A DNA stretch of 64,000 nt from Charina bottae (taxonomy: Eukaryota; Chordata; Lepidosauria; Squamata; Charinaidae). Below are positions 11,680 through 23,056 of the stretch, one piece after another. The stretch spans positions 1,798,001-1,862,000 of the forward strand of contig JALMGJ010000020.1 of assembly GCA_023362775.1 (NCBI GenBank). The letters are read 5' to 3'. The notes under the pieces were generated by a model. The model was not told the origin of the DNA. It ran no database searches and saw nothing but the letters and a program-made list of their open reading frames with translations. The first letter of the stretch is position 1. Each line of letters starts with the position of its first letter. A program made the position numbers and the translations under genes.

Positions 11680-12235
11680 GAAGGGCATCCAGAAGCTGCA
11701 GCTGGTTCAAAACGCAATGTTGCTGGAAGTTATGTGTGCTCCTAGATCAGTGCATGTTACCACCACCACCACCACCACCACGCTCTGCAAGCTGCATTGG
11801 TTTCCAGTATGGTAATTATCTATAAAGCCCTTCAGGGCATGAGGCTGGATTATTTGAGGGACCACCTCTCCCCGATTGTGTCTACCCATCCCATCACATC
11901 CAGCAGGAGAGACATGCTACAGGTCCCATCCATTACAGAGTGCCATCTGGTAGGGCCCTGGAAGACAGCTTTTTCAGTCATGGCACCTGCTCTTTGCAAC
12001 ATCATCCCTCAAAGAGATCAGATTAGCGCCAGCCCCTATGTCACCAGGCATGGGGGTAGGAATTTATGGCAGAGCCTATGAGATGGTTATGTTGATGCTG
12101 GATTTTGGATATTTGCTTTTAGCTTTATCCCAGCTGCTGAATATGTATTACTTGTTATGCTGTTGTATGGTTGTAATTTTTAACTGATGATGAGATTGGC
12201 AACCATATAAACTGAGAGAAATAAACGATGTTGTA
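11680..12235 (+). pseudogene. L2/CR1-group LINE, C-terminal and 3' end fragment
   Basis: The plus-strand reading gives KLQLVQNA, then a block around LHWFPV, then VIIYKALQGMRLDYLRDHLSP and later FSVMAPALCNIIP. These match the conserved C-terminus of L2/CR1-group RT proteins (LVQNAAAR...LHWLPV...FKALHG...YLRD...APALWN). A (CAC)n tract interrupts it near 11760-11780. The 3' end near 12190-12235 is the worn LINE tail. Confidence 0.7.
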
Positions 12236-12499
12236 TTAAAAATCATCAAATATCCTATGATTTTGAAATTTCTGCAGATACAGTTTAAAGTTGCATTTGT
12301 CTTTTTACAATCTACAGCCACACATTTGCAATCTAATAAAATTTACTCTTTTTCATAAGTACTAATGCCAAGCCAGTTATCCCCCAATTTATAGCTATAC
12401 ATTTATTTGTTTCTTAAATGAACTATTTTCCACTTTATACTGTTAATTATCTCTAATCTATTATTTTGAATTTGATTCTATTTTATAGGATATTAGCAG

Positions 12500-13462
12500 C
12501 TTTACCCAATTTTGTGTAATCTGCAGATTTGGTAAGTATACCCTCTACCTTGTCAAGTCATCAGCAAAAACACTGAAGAATACTGGCCGAGGATTGAATC
12601 TTCTGGCTCTTTACTATTCAGGTTTGATGAAGAACCATTGATAAAAAATCTCTAAGTACTATTTTAAAGGCAGTTATACTGCCATCTAATTGTCAAGCCA
12701 TCTAGCATACATTTAGCTTGTTAATTAGACTGTCCTTGGATATTTTCTTCAGATGATTTGCTGAGATTCAGATATGTCAACAGCATCCCCAGTTTACTAT
12801 GGAAGTTACTTGATCAAACAATAAGGTAAGGATAGAATGGAAAAAATTGTTCTTCACAAGTCCATACAGATTTGTGGTAATTTTTGCACTGTTTTATAAT
12901 TTGCTCAAAAAATTTCCTGGGTGCTAATGTGAGACTGACTAGTCTATAGTTCCTGGATTATCCTTTTTTCCTCTTTCTCAGGATGAAGACTTGATTGATT
13001 GATTGATTGATTGATCCTGCCTTTATTTTTTGTCAATCCTCCAACCATCTGGTACTTCAACAAATCCCCAGGATTTCTCAAAGATAATTAAAGTTTGGCC
13101 AGACCATGAGAAAAATTCTTGAATGCCCTAGGAAACAATTCATATGGCTCTGGGATTTAAACTCATTCAACATTAATAGGTATTCCTGGACTACGTTTCT
13201 CTCAGTCACAAGTTTCAATCCTACTCTTGCCTCTTCACAACTTTGTTGGAAAAGATAGAACCAAAATAATCATTCAATATGTCTGCCTCGTCTGTTACCT
13301 GTTACGATTTTGCCATCTCAGAGAGAAGCTATACCGATTCTTTTCTCTGCCTCTTATCTAAATACATCCAAAGAAGAAGAATGTGGTTAGGATTCTTCCC
13401 CATCCTCCCACATTCTGTGGAATATTTGTACCTTTCTTGTTTTCAGATCTTCACTAAGATTT
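12500..13462 (-). pseudogene. Ancient CR1-like LINE reverse transcriptase remnant
   Basis: Read on the minus strand, the stretch around 12925-12955 gives a worn PGNYRPVSLT-type motif. The neighbouring bases around 13060-13100 give the upstream block ending in a SW-x-x-EVP-like motif. The whole block is heavily decayed and has no usable frame. The matching endonuclease side seems to continue beyond the Sauria SINE to about 14700. The assignment rests on motif order only. Confidence 0.45.
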
Positions 13463-13464
13463 CT

Positions 13465-13784
13465 GTGCAGGTAAGACGCCAGGCTTGTCGATCGGAAGAT
13501 CTCAAGTTCGGAGGTTCGAATCCCTAGCCCCATGTGACGGAGTAAGCTCCTGCACTAGCCCCAGCTCTTGCCAACCTAGCAATTCGAAAGCATGCAAATG
13601 CAAGTAGATGAATAGGTACCACTTTGGTGGGAAGGTAACAGCGTTCCGCGCATCATGCCGGCCACATGACCGTGGAAGCATCTTCGGACAATGCTGGCTC
13701 TTCGGCTAACAAACAGAGATGAGCACCGGCCCCTAGAGTCGGACACGACTGCACAAATGTGCGGGGGGAACCTTTACCTTTTTA
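13465..13784 (+). repeat. Sauria-type SINE with BovB-related 3' tail
   Basis: A tRNA-like head (TAAGACGCCAGGCTTGTCG, B-box GGTTCGAATCC near 13515-13525) is followed by the long conserved body (CCAACCTAGCAATTCGAAAG, GGTAACAGCGTTCCG, ATGCCGGCCACATGACC). The tail AGAGTCGGACACGACT resembles the end of the BovB LINEs in this window, and the element finishes in an ACCTTT-type repeat. Known Sauria SINEs share their 3' end with BovB. A second copy lies at 31656-31980. Confidence 0.9.
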
Positions 13785-13789
13785 TGTTA

Positions 13790-14720
13790 ACTACCTCTGT
13801 TGTCTTCTATTTTTTTCCTTACTGGAACTACTTGCAAATTTAATATTTCATTTTTAGCAACTCCCACCCATATTTAGCTCTTTTCCCATCAGCTTATTCT
13901 GCTATATCTTCTTCTTACTTTTCTGAGTATATTTCTTGAAGTATAAAATATGTGTTCAACTATATTCAGCTTTAGTGTCTCTTAAAATCAAGAAGTCCAG
14001 CATTAAATGATCATTTTCTCCAATGTTCCTGCTCTTTCCACTTCCTATACCACATCTTCTCTATTTATTGGCTGTATCAAATCAAGGATAGCTGATCCCT
14101 TGCTGTTGTCAGTAAGATAGGCAAGACATTTTCTAGAAGGATCATACTTGGCATAGTTTGTCATTTATGCTGGGGTAACTAAAGCCTCATCCCCACTCCA
14201 TCACTATTACTTCCTGCTGTTTGAAAATCTACAATTTGCTTTTAGAAAGTATCATCCACATCTTCTCCTTGGATGGCCAGGTGATAGCAGACAACCAACA
14301 ACAGTATTGTTTTTATCAATTCCTCCATGTATTTAACTCAGAATGCCAAGTTCATTCACTTCCTCTCACAGGGCACAGCACTTTATCTGAGGTCTTCACT
14401 TCAGAATTTTCTTCTCAACCCCCACAGGATTCAGCTTTCAGCCCCCGACATTGCAATGCTTTTGCCCAGATACATCCATGCCAGTCCTAGCAAAGCACAA
14501 TCAATCTCATGTCAGTAGTCCGTTATCCATATAATTCAAATCATTATGTCAGAAATCCAATCTCTCCCATTGACAGAGTTTGTGGAGCCTGTCATTCTCT
14601 TGTATAATGGTTGTGTGACCAGTTCTCTCCCATGCACTAGCAGAATGGAAGAAAACACCAGTGAGGCTCTCTTGGGCTTCCTTTCTAGATCTTAAAAGAT
14701 CATGATGAAGAAAAAAAAAA
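13790..14720 (-). pseudogene. Possible CR1-like endonuclease remnant
   Basis: This block continues the direction and age of 12500-13462 after the Sauria SINE. On the minus strand it has the general layout of a CR1 endonuclease region, but no motif survives well enough to be certain. It could instead be unrelated old sequence. Confidence 0.3.
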
Positions 14721-14726
14721 CTACTG

Positions 14727-14770
<44 letters not shown>

Positions 14771-14793
14771 AATCAATCAATCAATCAATCATC
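14727..14793. repeat. (TATC)n(AATC)n microsatellite
   Basis: About ten TATC units pass into six AATC units without a break. Confidence 0.95.
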
Positions 14794-15511
14794 TCACAAT
14801 AACATTTGTCCCCACGTGGATTAGCAGGATGGGATAGTTATCAATGGACTTGGAAGCTGTTTTGTCATACCCCTTATGCTTGCTCCTGGCAAACAGCATA
14901 TTTCAGACAGCACATTATGAATATGGTTAGAACATATTTGTTTCTGTTCATCATAGTAATAAGTCACAAGCAACTATGACTCTCCTCTTTGTCTTCTTGC
15001 AAGGTGCAGTTGTATTCGTCCTACTCTTCAGGAATTTACCATCTTCTCTCCCATTCGAGAGTTTCTTTTTCTTCTCCTGAAGACTCAGAGTTTTTTCTTT
15101 CTGCAAGAGCCTAAAAGATGTATCTCAATTCCAGTGATGCAAAACACCTCCTACATTTTTTCCCTTCTAGTAGCTATTCTTGTCCTTTGGGATTCTCCTT
15201 TGTTTAACTGTGTTCCTTATGCAGAATTGCTTCCTCTGTCAGCTTCTGCTGTAACACCACCTTTCTTTAAAGTAAAAAAAATCTTTACCCTGTTAGCTCT
15301 CCCTGTTCACTAGCTTAGCTTGCTCATTCCCTGGAAACTCATACTTGTGATGGTTAAGCTCCTTACCATTTGCAAGGAAACTGCTTTTCTGATACTGCAT
15401 TTTTACTTTTAAAATAGATTCTTCTTTTACAATTCATAACATGGAGTTTATATGCCTCAGTGGGAAATTGAGAAAACTATTTTCAGTTACTTTTTCAAGT
15501 ATAAGTAGAGA

Positions 15512-15542
<31 letters not shown>

Positions 15543-15894
15543 TTCTCTAATAGTGCAGAACAATTCCATATAAAGATACTGGCATGTTCTACAGCATGCT
15601 ATTTATTAAAGTAAAAAATAAAAACAAAGCAAGAGAAAACCAAATAATATTTTCTCACTACTAGAAATCACAGACACACACACACAAAACCTTAACAATA
15701 CTTCCAAATCAAGCTTAACTTGCAATCTGGGGTCCTCCTGAACTCAGAACTCCTACTCACAGAGCAGGTAGCAGCTATGGCTAGGGGGATCTTTGCACAA
15801 ATTCATCTTGTGTGCCAGCTCTGTCCATTCTTAGATCAGGAGGCTCTACTCACAGTCACTCATGTCTTAGTCACTTCCCGACTGGACTAGTGCA
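14794..15894. other. No gene recognised; short (AAAT)n tract
   Basis: AT-rich sequence with a short (AAAT)n tract at about 15511-15538. Nothing else was recognised. Confidence 0.45.
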
Positions 15895-16520
15895 AAGCTT
15901 TTCACATCTGGCTGCCCTTGAAGAACATTCAGAAGCTTCAGCTGGTCCAGAATGCAGCAGTACACAAAATATTGGGTGCACCAAGGTGCGCCCATGTGAT
16001 TCTGCTGCTGTGTGAGCTGCACTGGCTCCCAGTAGGGTTCTGGGTGCAATAAAGGTGCTAATTATCACATTAAAAGCTCTGTATAGGCCAGGACCAGGTT
16101 ACTTGTGGGATGGCCTCTCTCCAATGGCTTCCATCCCACCAGATCCAACAGGGAAGGTAGGCTCCAGCTCCCTCTGTAAAACGACGTCATTTAGTGGACC
16201 CAGGAGACATGCCTTCTGTGCCATGACCTCAGCCTTCCCTCTGAAATCCAGATGGCCCCAACCCTATTGGCCTTCCATAAGGCTGTGAAGACCAGGCTTT
16301 TCTCCCAGGCCTTAGGGCCAGGTTGCTAGTGGAGCCCAATATGTGTGTTTTGGTGTTGTGATTTGGTTCATGAAGTAGTTCGGTTACTGTGCCGTGGTTA
16401 TCTTTTAATTGTATTTCCTTGGTCTTGTTTTTTATTGGTTATAATATGGTTTCATTTGCATATTGATTGTTACTTGTTTAAGATGGGCAGCCATGTACAT
16501 TTTCTAAAACAAACAAATGA
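15895..16520 (+). pseudogene. L2/CR1-group LINE, C-terminal and 3' end fragment
   Basis: The plus strand reads a worn L2/CR1 C-terminus: KLQLVQNAAVHKILG, then LHWLPV, then ITLKALYRPGPGYLWDGLSP and the CAMTSAF-type block that corresponds to the SAVAPALWN motif. The 3' UTR continues to a worn tail (GTTTAAGATGGGCAGCCATG) near 16480-16500. It is a second, separate fragment of the same general family as 11680-12235 and is inactive. Confidence 0.7.
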
Positions 16521-17123
16521 ATTCCCAGTGTCTGTACTCATATAGGTTTTCTGAAAGTGTTACAAAAGTGTGTGTCATTGCCTTCTTCCAGAATTTGTGT
16601 GACTTTGTGTTTTCTTACTTCTCAGTTTAACCAACAGCTTGAAGTTCTCAAGCAGTATCCCATTCAAATAGGCCAAGTCTGCTTTGCCCTTGAGATCAGC
16701 CAATATTGGCCAGGTGCTGACAATGACTGACACAGAAGTCCTAAGATGAAGAAAAGGACAGAATTCCTACTCATTTTCCTTCAGATAGTTTTGCTTGCTG
16801 TTAACAGTTTCCTGATAAAAACAACTTGGTGAGAAATTGAAAGCCAGGCCTTTAGTCATAATGTGCAGAAGTAGCCTACCACTCTTATACAGGTAGTCTT
16901 CACTTAACAACCACAATTGAGCCCAGATTTTCGGTTGTAAGTCATAACGGTTTTTAAGTGAGTCCACACTAGTTTTTACAACCTTTTTTACCACAGTTGT
17001 TAAGCAAGTCACAGCGGTCATTAAGTGATTCAAGATCGGGGCTTGTGGTTTCCTTCAGTTAAGTGAACGGCGCAGTTGTTAAGCGAACCAGGAGTTACTT
17101 TGCAGTACTGGGGGGGGGGGGGG

Positions 17124-17491
17124 TGTAAGGTGCTCCACTCCGATGCTTGAAATCTCCTTACTCTTGAGTAAACCACAGACTCGTGGTTTCTTAGAAGCAG
17201 AAGGATTTATTACAAAGCATGAAGGCTAACACGAACAAAGACTTGAATGGACAAGCAACGCATGGCATAGCACATTTAAACATTCCCCTCCCCGAGGTCC
17301 TTTGATGTTAACACGTGTAGCTCGTGGCTCCAGGGTGCTCAGACATCCGTTCGCAGCGATGTGTACTCGCGCTGGCCCCTTAGGTGCGAATCGTCTACTT
17401 CAAAGGCAGGCGTCTCTTCCGTGCCTGTTTCAGCCGCCCTGAATACACGTAGCTATCTAACATATTGGCAGAGGTCTGCTGAGCTCTGACA
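17124..17491 (-). repeat. Gypsy 1 3' LTR (368 bp)
   Basis: On the plus strand it starts TGTAAGGTGC and ends GAGCTCTGACA. In element sense it has a TTTAAA TATA-like box (17275-17280), a likely transcript start at 17248 about 32 bp downstream, and an AATAAA signal at 17206-17211. The stretch 17237-17248 is complementary to the primer-binding site beside the other LTR. Confidence 0.95.
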
Positions 17492-17525
17492 TGCTCCCGG
17501 GCCAAGATATTCCCCCCACCCCACC
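17492..17525 (-). promoter_or_regulatory. Gypsy 1 polypurine tract region
   Basis: In element sense, a G-rich run (GGTGGGGTGGGGGGAATAT) lies just inside the 3' LTR. This is the normal place for the polypurine tract that primes plus-strand DNA synthesis. Confidence 0.65.
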
Positions 17526-17619
17526 AAAACATGCTAACTAATGAGCTAACTAACTAACTAAAACATTTTCAGTTGTGTCCTGTAACAAGAGAATACAAAA
17601 ATTTTACCTTATCCTGTTG

Positions 17620-18065
17620 GAGCCCCTGATTCAGTGGGGTTTGTCCGGGAACTCTCTATGGAAAGTTTTTACCAATTTGAGAGCGCATGTGTGTTTTGCG
17701 CTAACTCACTCCTTATGTCCAATCGGCAAATGTTACCACTTAACCACATATTGCAGCTGACCCTTGTGCCATCTGGAGTCCAGAATCTTGTCGATTTCAA
17801 AGTGCGGTTCTCCCTCCACTAACAATGGGGCGGGTTCAGCTGGTTCCGGGTGCCACTGCTGTGAAGTGTGGTGCTGTTGCAACAAGCTAATGTGAAAAAC
17901 TGGGTGCACCTTTCTTAGTGTTTTTGGTAGCTGCAGTTTAGCCGTTACTGGGTTAATAACTTCAATGATTGGGAACGGACCTATGAATTTGGGCACCAGT
18001 TTTCGTGATGGTTTTGTGGCCCTCAGGTTTTTTGTGGAAAGGTACACCTTATCCCCTACTCTCAA
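17620..18065 (-). pseudogene. Gypsy 1 integrase C-terminus and chromodomain
   Basis: The open part reads VGDKVYLSTKNL, KLVPKFIGPFPI and LPKTLRKVHPVFHISLL, the usual integrase C-terminal (GPF/Y-like) region. It then reads a chromodomain start FEIDKILDSRW...YVVKW. A stop follows the KW, but translation of the next bases gives HLPIGHKE, a second stop where WV is expected, then HTCALKLVKTFH, matching the second half of a chromodomain. Chromodomains on chromoviral integrases guide insertion towards particular chromatin marks. The two stops inactivate it. Confidence 0.88.
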
Positions 18066-18359
18066 CTCCCATTCCTTCTCTCATTTGTGGTCTGCGTATT
18101 TTTTGTAACTTGCTTTGGCTTCCTGCAGCGTTTTCACCATAATTGGCCAATTACTGGTTACTCTTGCTATCTATTCATCCGCTTTCAGTGGCTGCGCTAG
18201 TTCTGTACTTTGGGTCATTGCCAACTCGGGGATAGTTACAAAATCCTCCCCTGTAGCTACTTTAAATGGCGAAAACCCTGTGCTTTGGTGGAGTGCATTA
18301 TTGTAAGCAACTTCTGCGAACGGTAACAGTTCTGCCCAGTCATTTTGTTGGTAATTAAT

Positions 18360-18992
18360 TTAACATCTAAGGTACTGCTCCAGTACAGAATTAAGGCGTT
18401 CGCTCGCTCCATCTGTGCACGGATGGAACACACTACTAAGCCCCTGTTCTGATCCAATTAATTTCAAAAAAGCCCACCAGAACTTGCAAGTGAAAGTGCT
18501 GCCGCGATCGCTTATTATGCGTTCTGGCGTTCCGTGAGCCCGATAAATGTGTTGAATAAACATCCTAGCTAGTTTTTGGGCATTCGGGATCCCATTGCAA
18601 GCAATGAAATGTGCCTGTTTAGAAAATAAATCTGTGACCACCCAAATAACCGTTTTCTTGTTGCTCACAGGTAGATCTACTATAAAATCCATTGCAATCT
18701 GCTTCCATGGTTGTGTGGGGTTTGCTACTTCCTGCAATTTTCCTGTGGGTTTGCTCATTTTCCTCTTAGCTGTTGCGCACACTGGGCAAGATCGCACATA
18801 AGCTTTCACGTCTGTGCGCAATGTTGGCCACCAGAATTTGCGCCTGACTAAGTGTAATGTTTTCACAAATCCGAAATGCCCTGCCATTTTGCTCAAAACC
18901 CCTTGCCTCAACGGCTCAGGGACATATGCTTTATTGTCTTTCCACCCACCCCATCTTTCTTTTCGAGGGTGTGTTTGTTCTCCCCCCACCAT
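18360..18992 (-). pseudogene. Gypsy 1 integrase core
   Basis: The integrase joins the retroelement DNA to the chromosome. The zinc-binding part is seen as GHFGFVKTLHLVRRKFWW and SCPVCATAK, but its upstream histidine is not evident in this frame. The DDE core follows: MDFIVDLP (first Asp), IISDRGSTF (second Asp) and ASERLNSVLEQYL (Glu). The frame ends at a stop after EQYLRC at 18360. The segment then runs on, through a region of several frames, into the C-terminal part at 18065. Confidence 0.93.
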
Positions 18993-18999
18993 GTGTCTG

Positions 19000-20935
19000 T
19001 CACTGTTGCCGCTTGCAGTTCGCTTGCAAACGGGTCACTCTCAGCCAAGCGTTTCGCACTACTGCGAGTGATAGCCATGTTTCCCTCCAGTTTATCAGCT
19101 TGTGCCAATTGACTCTGAGCCTCCTCTGGCTGGGAAGGGATGAGTGACTCAATAACTTCTTCCATCTTGCTTTCATGCTGCGGCAGGCGCGATAGCGCAT
19201 CTGCCAAGTAATTTTTCCCCCAAGGAAGTACTTCAATTTGAAATTGAACCTGCTAAGAAACTCTGCCCACCGGAGGTGTTTGGGATTTAGTTCTCTGGGG
19301 GATTTGAGGGCTTCCAAGTTTTTGTGGTCAGTCCACACTTGAAATGGGACTGCTGCCCCTTCCAGGAGATGTCGCCAGGTGCTTAGAGTGTGTTTAACTG
19401 CGAACACCTCCTTCTCCCACACATGCCACCGTTTCTCAGTCTGATTGAACTTTCTGGAGATGTATGCACAGGGTCTTAATTTCTTACTGTCATCTGCCTG
19501 CAGCAATATGGCCCCAACTGCGCTGAACGATGCATCCATGTGTATAACGAACGGTTTGTCTACCTCTGGATGTTTGAGGATGGGCTCCTCAGTGAACATT
19601 GCCTTTAGTTTGTCGAAGGCTTCCTGACATTCTTGGGTCCACACTAATTTCGTGCTTGGTAGCTGGGCTTTCGCTTTCACGCCCTTGCTTTTTGTTTTTA
19701 ACAAGTCAGTAAAGGGCAGAGCAATCTGCGCGAAATCCTGAATAAATTGCCTATAGAACCCCGCAAACCCAAGGAACGCTTGCAGCTGTCTGCGCGTTCG
19801 GGGGGGCTGCCACCCCAGGACCGCTTTGACCTTTTCTGGGTCCATTTCAATGCCCATTTCAAAAATCAGTATATCATCTAAATATACAATTACCCCTTTG
19901 TAAAGAAATTCATACAGCACTTCGTTTATGAACCTCATGAAAATTCCCGGTCCTCCCGCAATCCCAAACGGGAGCACTCGGTATTGAAATGACCCCAGCG
20001 GGCAATTGAATGCTGTTTTCCACTCGTCCCCCTCCCATATACGTACACAATAGTAAGCCTCTCTTACATCTAATTTCGTGAAAATCTTCCCTTTAGACAG
20101 TTGTGCTAACATGTCTTTCAACAACGGGAGGGGGTACTGATTGGTAATCGAAATTGCATTGAGCCCCCTGTAGTCCGTGCAAAGTCGAAGAGACCCGTCT
20201 TTCTTCTTCCTGAATAAGACTGGGGCTGCTAGGGGGGAATTGGCTGGTTCGATAAATCCACGCGCCAAATTTTTATCGATGAATTTGCGAAGCTCCTGTA
20301 GCTCTTTTTGTGTCATGGCATACATTTTGGGCTTGTGAAAAGGTGCCACTGGGATGAGATTGACAGTTGCGTCCGACTGTCTGGGGGGGGGTGCTTGTTC
20401 GCATTCCTGTTTGCCGAACACCTCAACCACGGGGAGGTATTTCTCCGGGATTGTGTCCAGGATTGTGCCACCCCCTTGTTCCTGGTCTTCTTCTTCCCAA
20501 AGTTCCGTCCCAGCTGCCCCCACTTCTAAGCAGCCCGGAGTTCTATCATTGTCCATCCCTAAATAAGTCCCGTCAATGAATTCAATTTCCCCCAAAGCCC
20601 AATCCACCCTGGGGTTTCTTGTTCTCAGCCATTTCAGCCCTAATACAATAGGTCTTGTTGCAATGGGAGCCACAATAAACCTCAACGTCTCTACATGAGT
20701 CCCAAGAGTCATTTGAATTTCTTCTGTGAAATGCTCCACTGCCCCCCCTTTCATTTCTGAACCGTCCAATTGGCAAAATGTAATAGGCGTATTTAATTTT
20801 AAAAGTTTCAGTCCCATCTTTTCTGCCACGTTCGGGTGCATTAAGCATCTTGAACATCCAGAGTCTAACATTGCCAACCCCCGCATATTTCTTCCTCCCA
20901 TCCAAAGTTTTTAACTGTACCTTTAAATGCATTGT
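19000..20935 (-). pseudogene. Gypsy 1 protease, reverse transcriptase and RNase H
   Basis: The long open stretch starts with the aspartic protease motif AMLDSGCSRCLMH. The RT follows: PVLFRKKKDGSLRLCTDYRGL, YPLPLL, FTKLDVREAYY and the catalytic YLDDIL. Directly after it the frame jumps to EMGIEMDPEKVKAVLGW, so roughly 50 residues of RT thumb sequence, present in gypsy 2, are missing. RNase H is seen at IHMDASFSAVGAIL, KEVFAVKH and VWTDHKNLEAL. A frameshift near 19210 moves the ADALSRLPQHESK reading into another frame (19207-18908), linking to integrase. Confidence 0.93.
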
Positions 20936-20994
20936 CGGGCTGTGGCTCTCCCCTCCGTTGCGCCCCTTTGCAAAGGCCTGTCCCGCGGCGCTCT

Positions 20995-22986
20995 TTAGAA
21001 CAGACCTTTGTCATTTCCCGCCGGCTGGAATTCAATGTCCGATTCGTCGCTGTCGCTGTCGTCTTCCACGTGTGGGGTTTTTTTCCAGTCCTCCATGGCT
21101 GCCGCCACCCGTTTGCGCTTGCTTCTAACCTCCTTTTCTCCCTTCCTGTCTGAAGGGTTCCTCGGGTGCGTCTTGACTTTGGCGATTGTTCCATTTTGGG
21201 GGCAGTTACTAATACGGTGTCCCACCTGCCCACATCGAAAGCACACAACAGCTCTCATTCTCCGATTTTTCTCCTCTTCCCAGTATTTCTGCCTGAGGTC
21301 CGCTTGGGTGGGGTGTGGGTCGGTCCCTGGCTTCTTCCGCAGGTGTTTGAACTTCTTTATGGTCAGCAATTGTGTCTGACTTTGTTCAATTCTCCCTGCC
21401 ATTTGTATTTATTTATTTATTTATTGGATTTATCACCGCCCAACTCCTCCAAGGGGGACTCTGGGCGGTTTACAACAGAATTAAAATCAGTAATATACAT
21501 TTATAAATAAAATAACATACATAATGAATAATAATTTAAAATATAATGAATAAAATGGAATCCAAAGGCAGAGTATTCTTAAGTTTATAAGAAGGGCTCC
21601 TCGGAGCAATCTAAGGTGCTAGCCATCTCCAGGTATCTCCAATCTTCTTCTGACCCCAAGCATATTGACAAAACCAGGTTTTGAGTCTTTTTCGGAAGTC
21701 CAGGAGTGAGGGGGACTGTCTGATCTCCGAGGGCAGAATGTTCCAAAGGGCAGGGGCAACAGCAGAGAAAGCACGCTTCCGAGACCCCGTTAGGTGAAAC
21801 TCCCTAACCGATGGGGTCCGTAGCATGCCCTCTCTGCATGCCCGGGTGGGACAGGATGAAGTGATGGGAAGGGATGAAGTGATGTATCCATCCCTCCAGG
21901 GTTTTCGGTTCCTCCCTTCCCACCATTAACTCGAGCAAGTCCTGTCTCAATCCATACTGGAAGTATTCAATTTGAAATTGGCCACTCCGGTAAGTCACTG
22001 AGAATCCTTTTAAACTCCAGGGCATATTCAGCTACAGTACTTTTGCCCTGGTCTAGATTCCGGAGGCAGACTCTAGCTGACACTTTTGCCAATGTGTCCT
22101 CAAAGCGTTTGCGTAAGGCATGCATAAATTTATTAAAGTCCTGTAGCGTGCTTGCCTTAGCATCGTGCAATTTCACGAGCCACCTTGCCGCCTCTCCTTC
22201 CAGAAAACAGGAGACATACCTAACCTTCGCCTCCTCCGTGTAGAAATTGTTCTAAAATTCCCCCATAAATCCATTCACATGGGTCATAAAACATGCCAAT
22301 TTCCTGGGATCTCCATCAAACTTCATTTTCAACTCACTCACCCCTATCGGTGCATTTGCAGCTACCCAAGTTCTCCGCTGCTGGCTAGATGGGGTGGTTT
22401 GCGGCTGACTGTATACAATTCTTCTTCTTCTTCCTCCTCCCTGGAGTCCTTGCTGGATTCTGCTGATCCGCTCCCTTCTTCGAAGGAGGATGGGCACGTC
22501 TTAGGGTTTTGCCCCTTCCTCCCTTCCAGGAGTGTAACTATCTTGTTAAATCTCTTACTTATTTCCTCCACCTTACAGTCCAAGCGAGACAAGTTCTCCT
22601 CCACTGCCCCAATCCGCTGCGTTTGGGTAACACGCTGCTTGGTTTTCTTCCCCCTTTTCTCTTCCATCCCTTCGCCCACTCCCAGTGACCAATCTGCTGA
22701 CCTGGTTCTGTGGTTTGCGGGGTGGGGGTGTTTTGAATACCTCTATTCCTTTGGTTTTCTTGAGCCTCTTGCCCCCAGGTAGTTCCTTTGGTTGTGCGGG
22801 AGCTGTGCTGGGTCCGGGCTCACTTATCACAGCCGTCCCTGCTTCTTTTTGCTCCCTGGGTTCCCGAAGACTCATGCCCCCAGGCTGGTCACTTGCCATG
22901 GAGAGTTCGGGCTCACCTGCCGCAACTTGCTCCATTGCTTTTTGCAAGTCATGGGTTTTCAACGAACAGCTGGATGCTACCCTCAC
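20995..22986 (-). pseudogene. Gypsy 1 gag (capsid and zinc-knuckle nucleocapsid)
   Basis: Gag builds the intracellular particle and binds the RNA. The N-terminal part (22986 to about 22360) is Glu/Lys-rich with a coiled-coil look (IGAVEENLSRLDCKVEEISKR). The capsid-like block reads KFDGDPRKLACFMTHV, then FEDTLAKVSARVCLRNL and STVAEYALEFKRIL. The nucleocapsid has an intact zinc knuckle CFRCGQVGHRISNC (C-X2-C-X4-H-X4-C) near 21230-21270. The reading is broken by frameshifts and by a LINE end at 21408-21845. A stop near 20995 separates gag from pol. Confidence 0.9.
21408..21845 (-). mobile_element. L2/CR1-group LINE 3' end inserted in gypsy 1 gag
   Basis: This is a 5'-truncated fragment. In its own sense it reads MLRTPSVREFHLTGSRKRAF, then FSAVAPALWNILPSEIRQS, the L2/CR1 C-terminus, followed by a 3' UTR. 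It ends in the tail CCGCCCAGAGTCCCCC-type sequence with an ATAAATAAAT tract (plus strand 21408-21425). It splits the gag reading between the capsid and nucleocapsid parts. Exact TSDs were not resolved. Confidence 0.8.
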
Positions 22987-23043
22987 TGTGGAAGTCGCTG
23001 GTTTTTCGCAGAGTAGTCCTCAGGAAAGGTAGCAAAAATTTTC

Positions 23044-23055
23044 ATTCAAGTCTTT
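23044..23055 (-). other. Gypsy 1 primer-binding site of self-priming type
   Basis: One base inside the 5' LTR, the element-sense sequence AAAGACTTGAAT is the exact reverse complement of ATTCAAGTCTTT, the inferred first bases of the transcript (plus strand 17237-17248 in the 3' LTR). No TGG start of a tRNA-primed site is present. Tf1/sushi-type elements are known to prime reverse transcription with the 5' end of their own RNA. Confidence 0.75.
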
Positions 23056-23056
23056 A

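Noticed and set aside
13465..13540. Possible tRNA gene
   Set aside because: The A- and B-box-like sequences belong to the tRNA-derived head of a Sauria SINE; the cloverleaf is worn and the SINE body follows.
20850..21379. Several plus-strand frames over 90 codons
   Set aside because: They are antisense to gypsy 1 gag and protease and carry no recognised motif.
22165..22782. 205-codon plus-strand frame
   Set aside because: It is antisense to gypsy 1 gag, where the Glu-rich sense strand gives Ser/Leu-rich antisense without stops.
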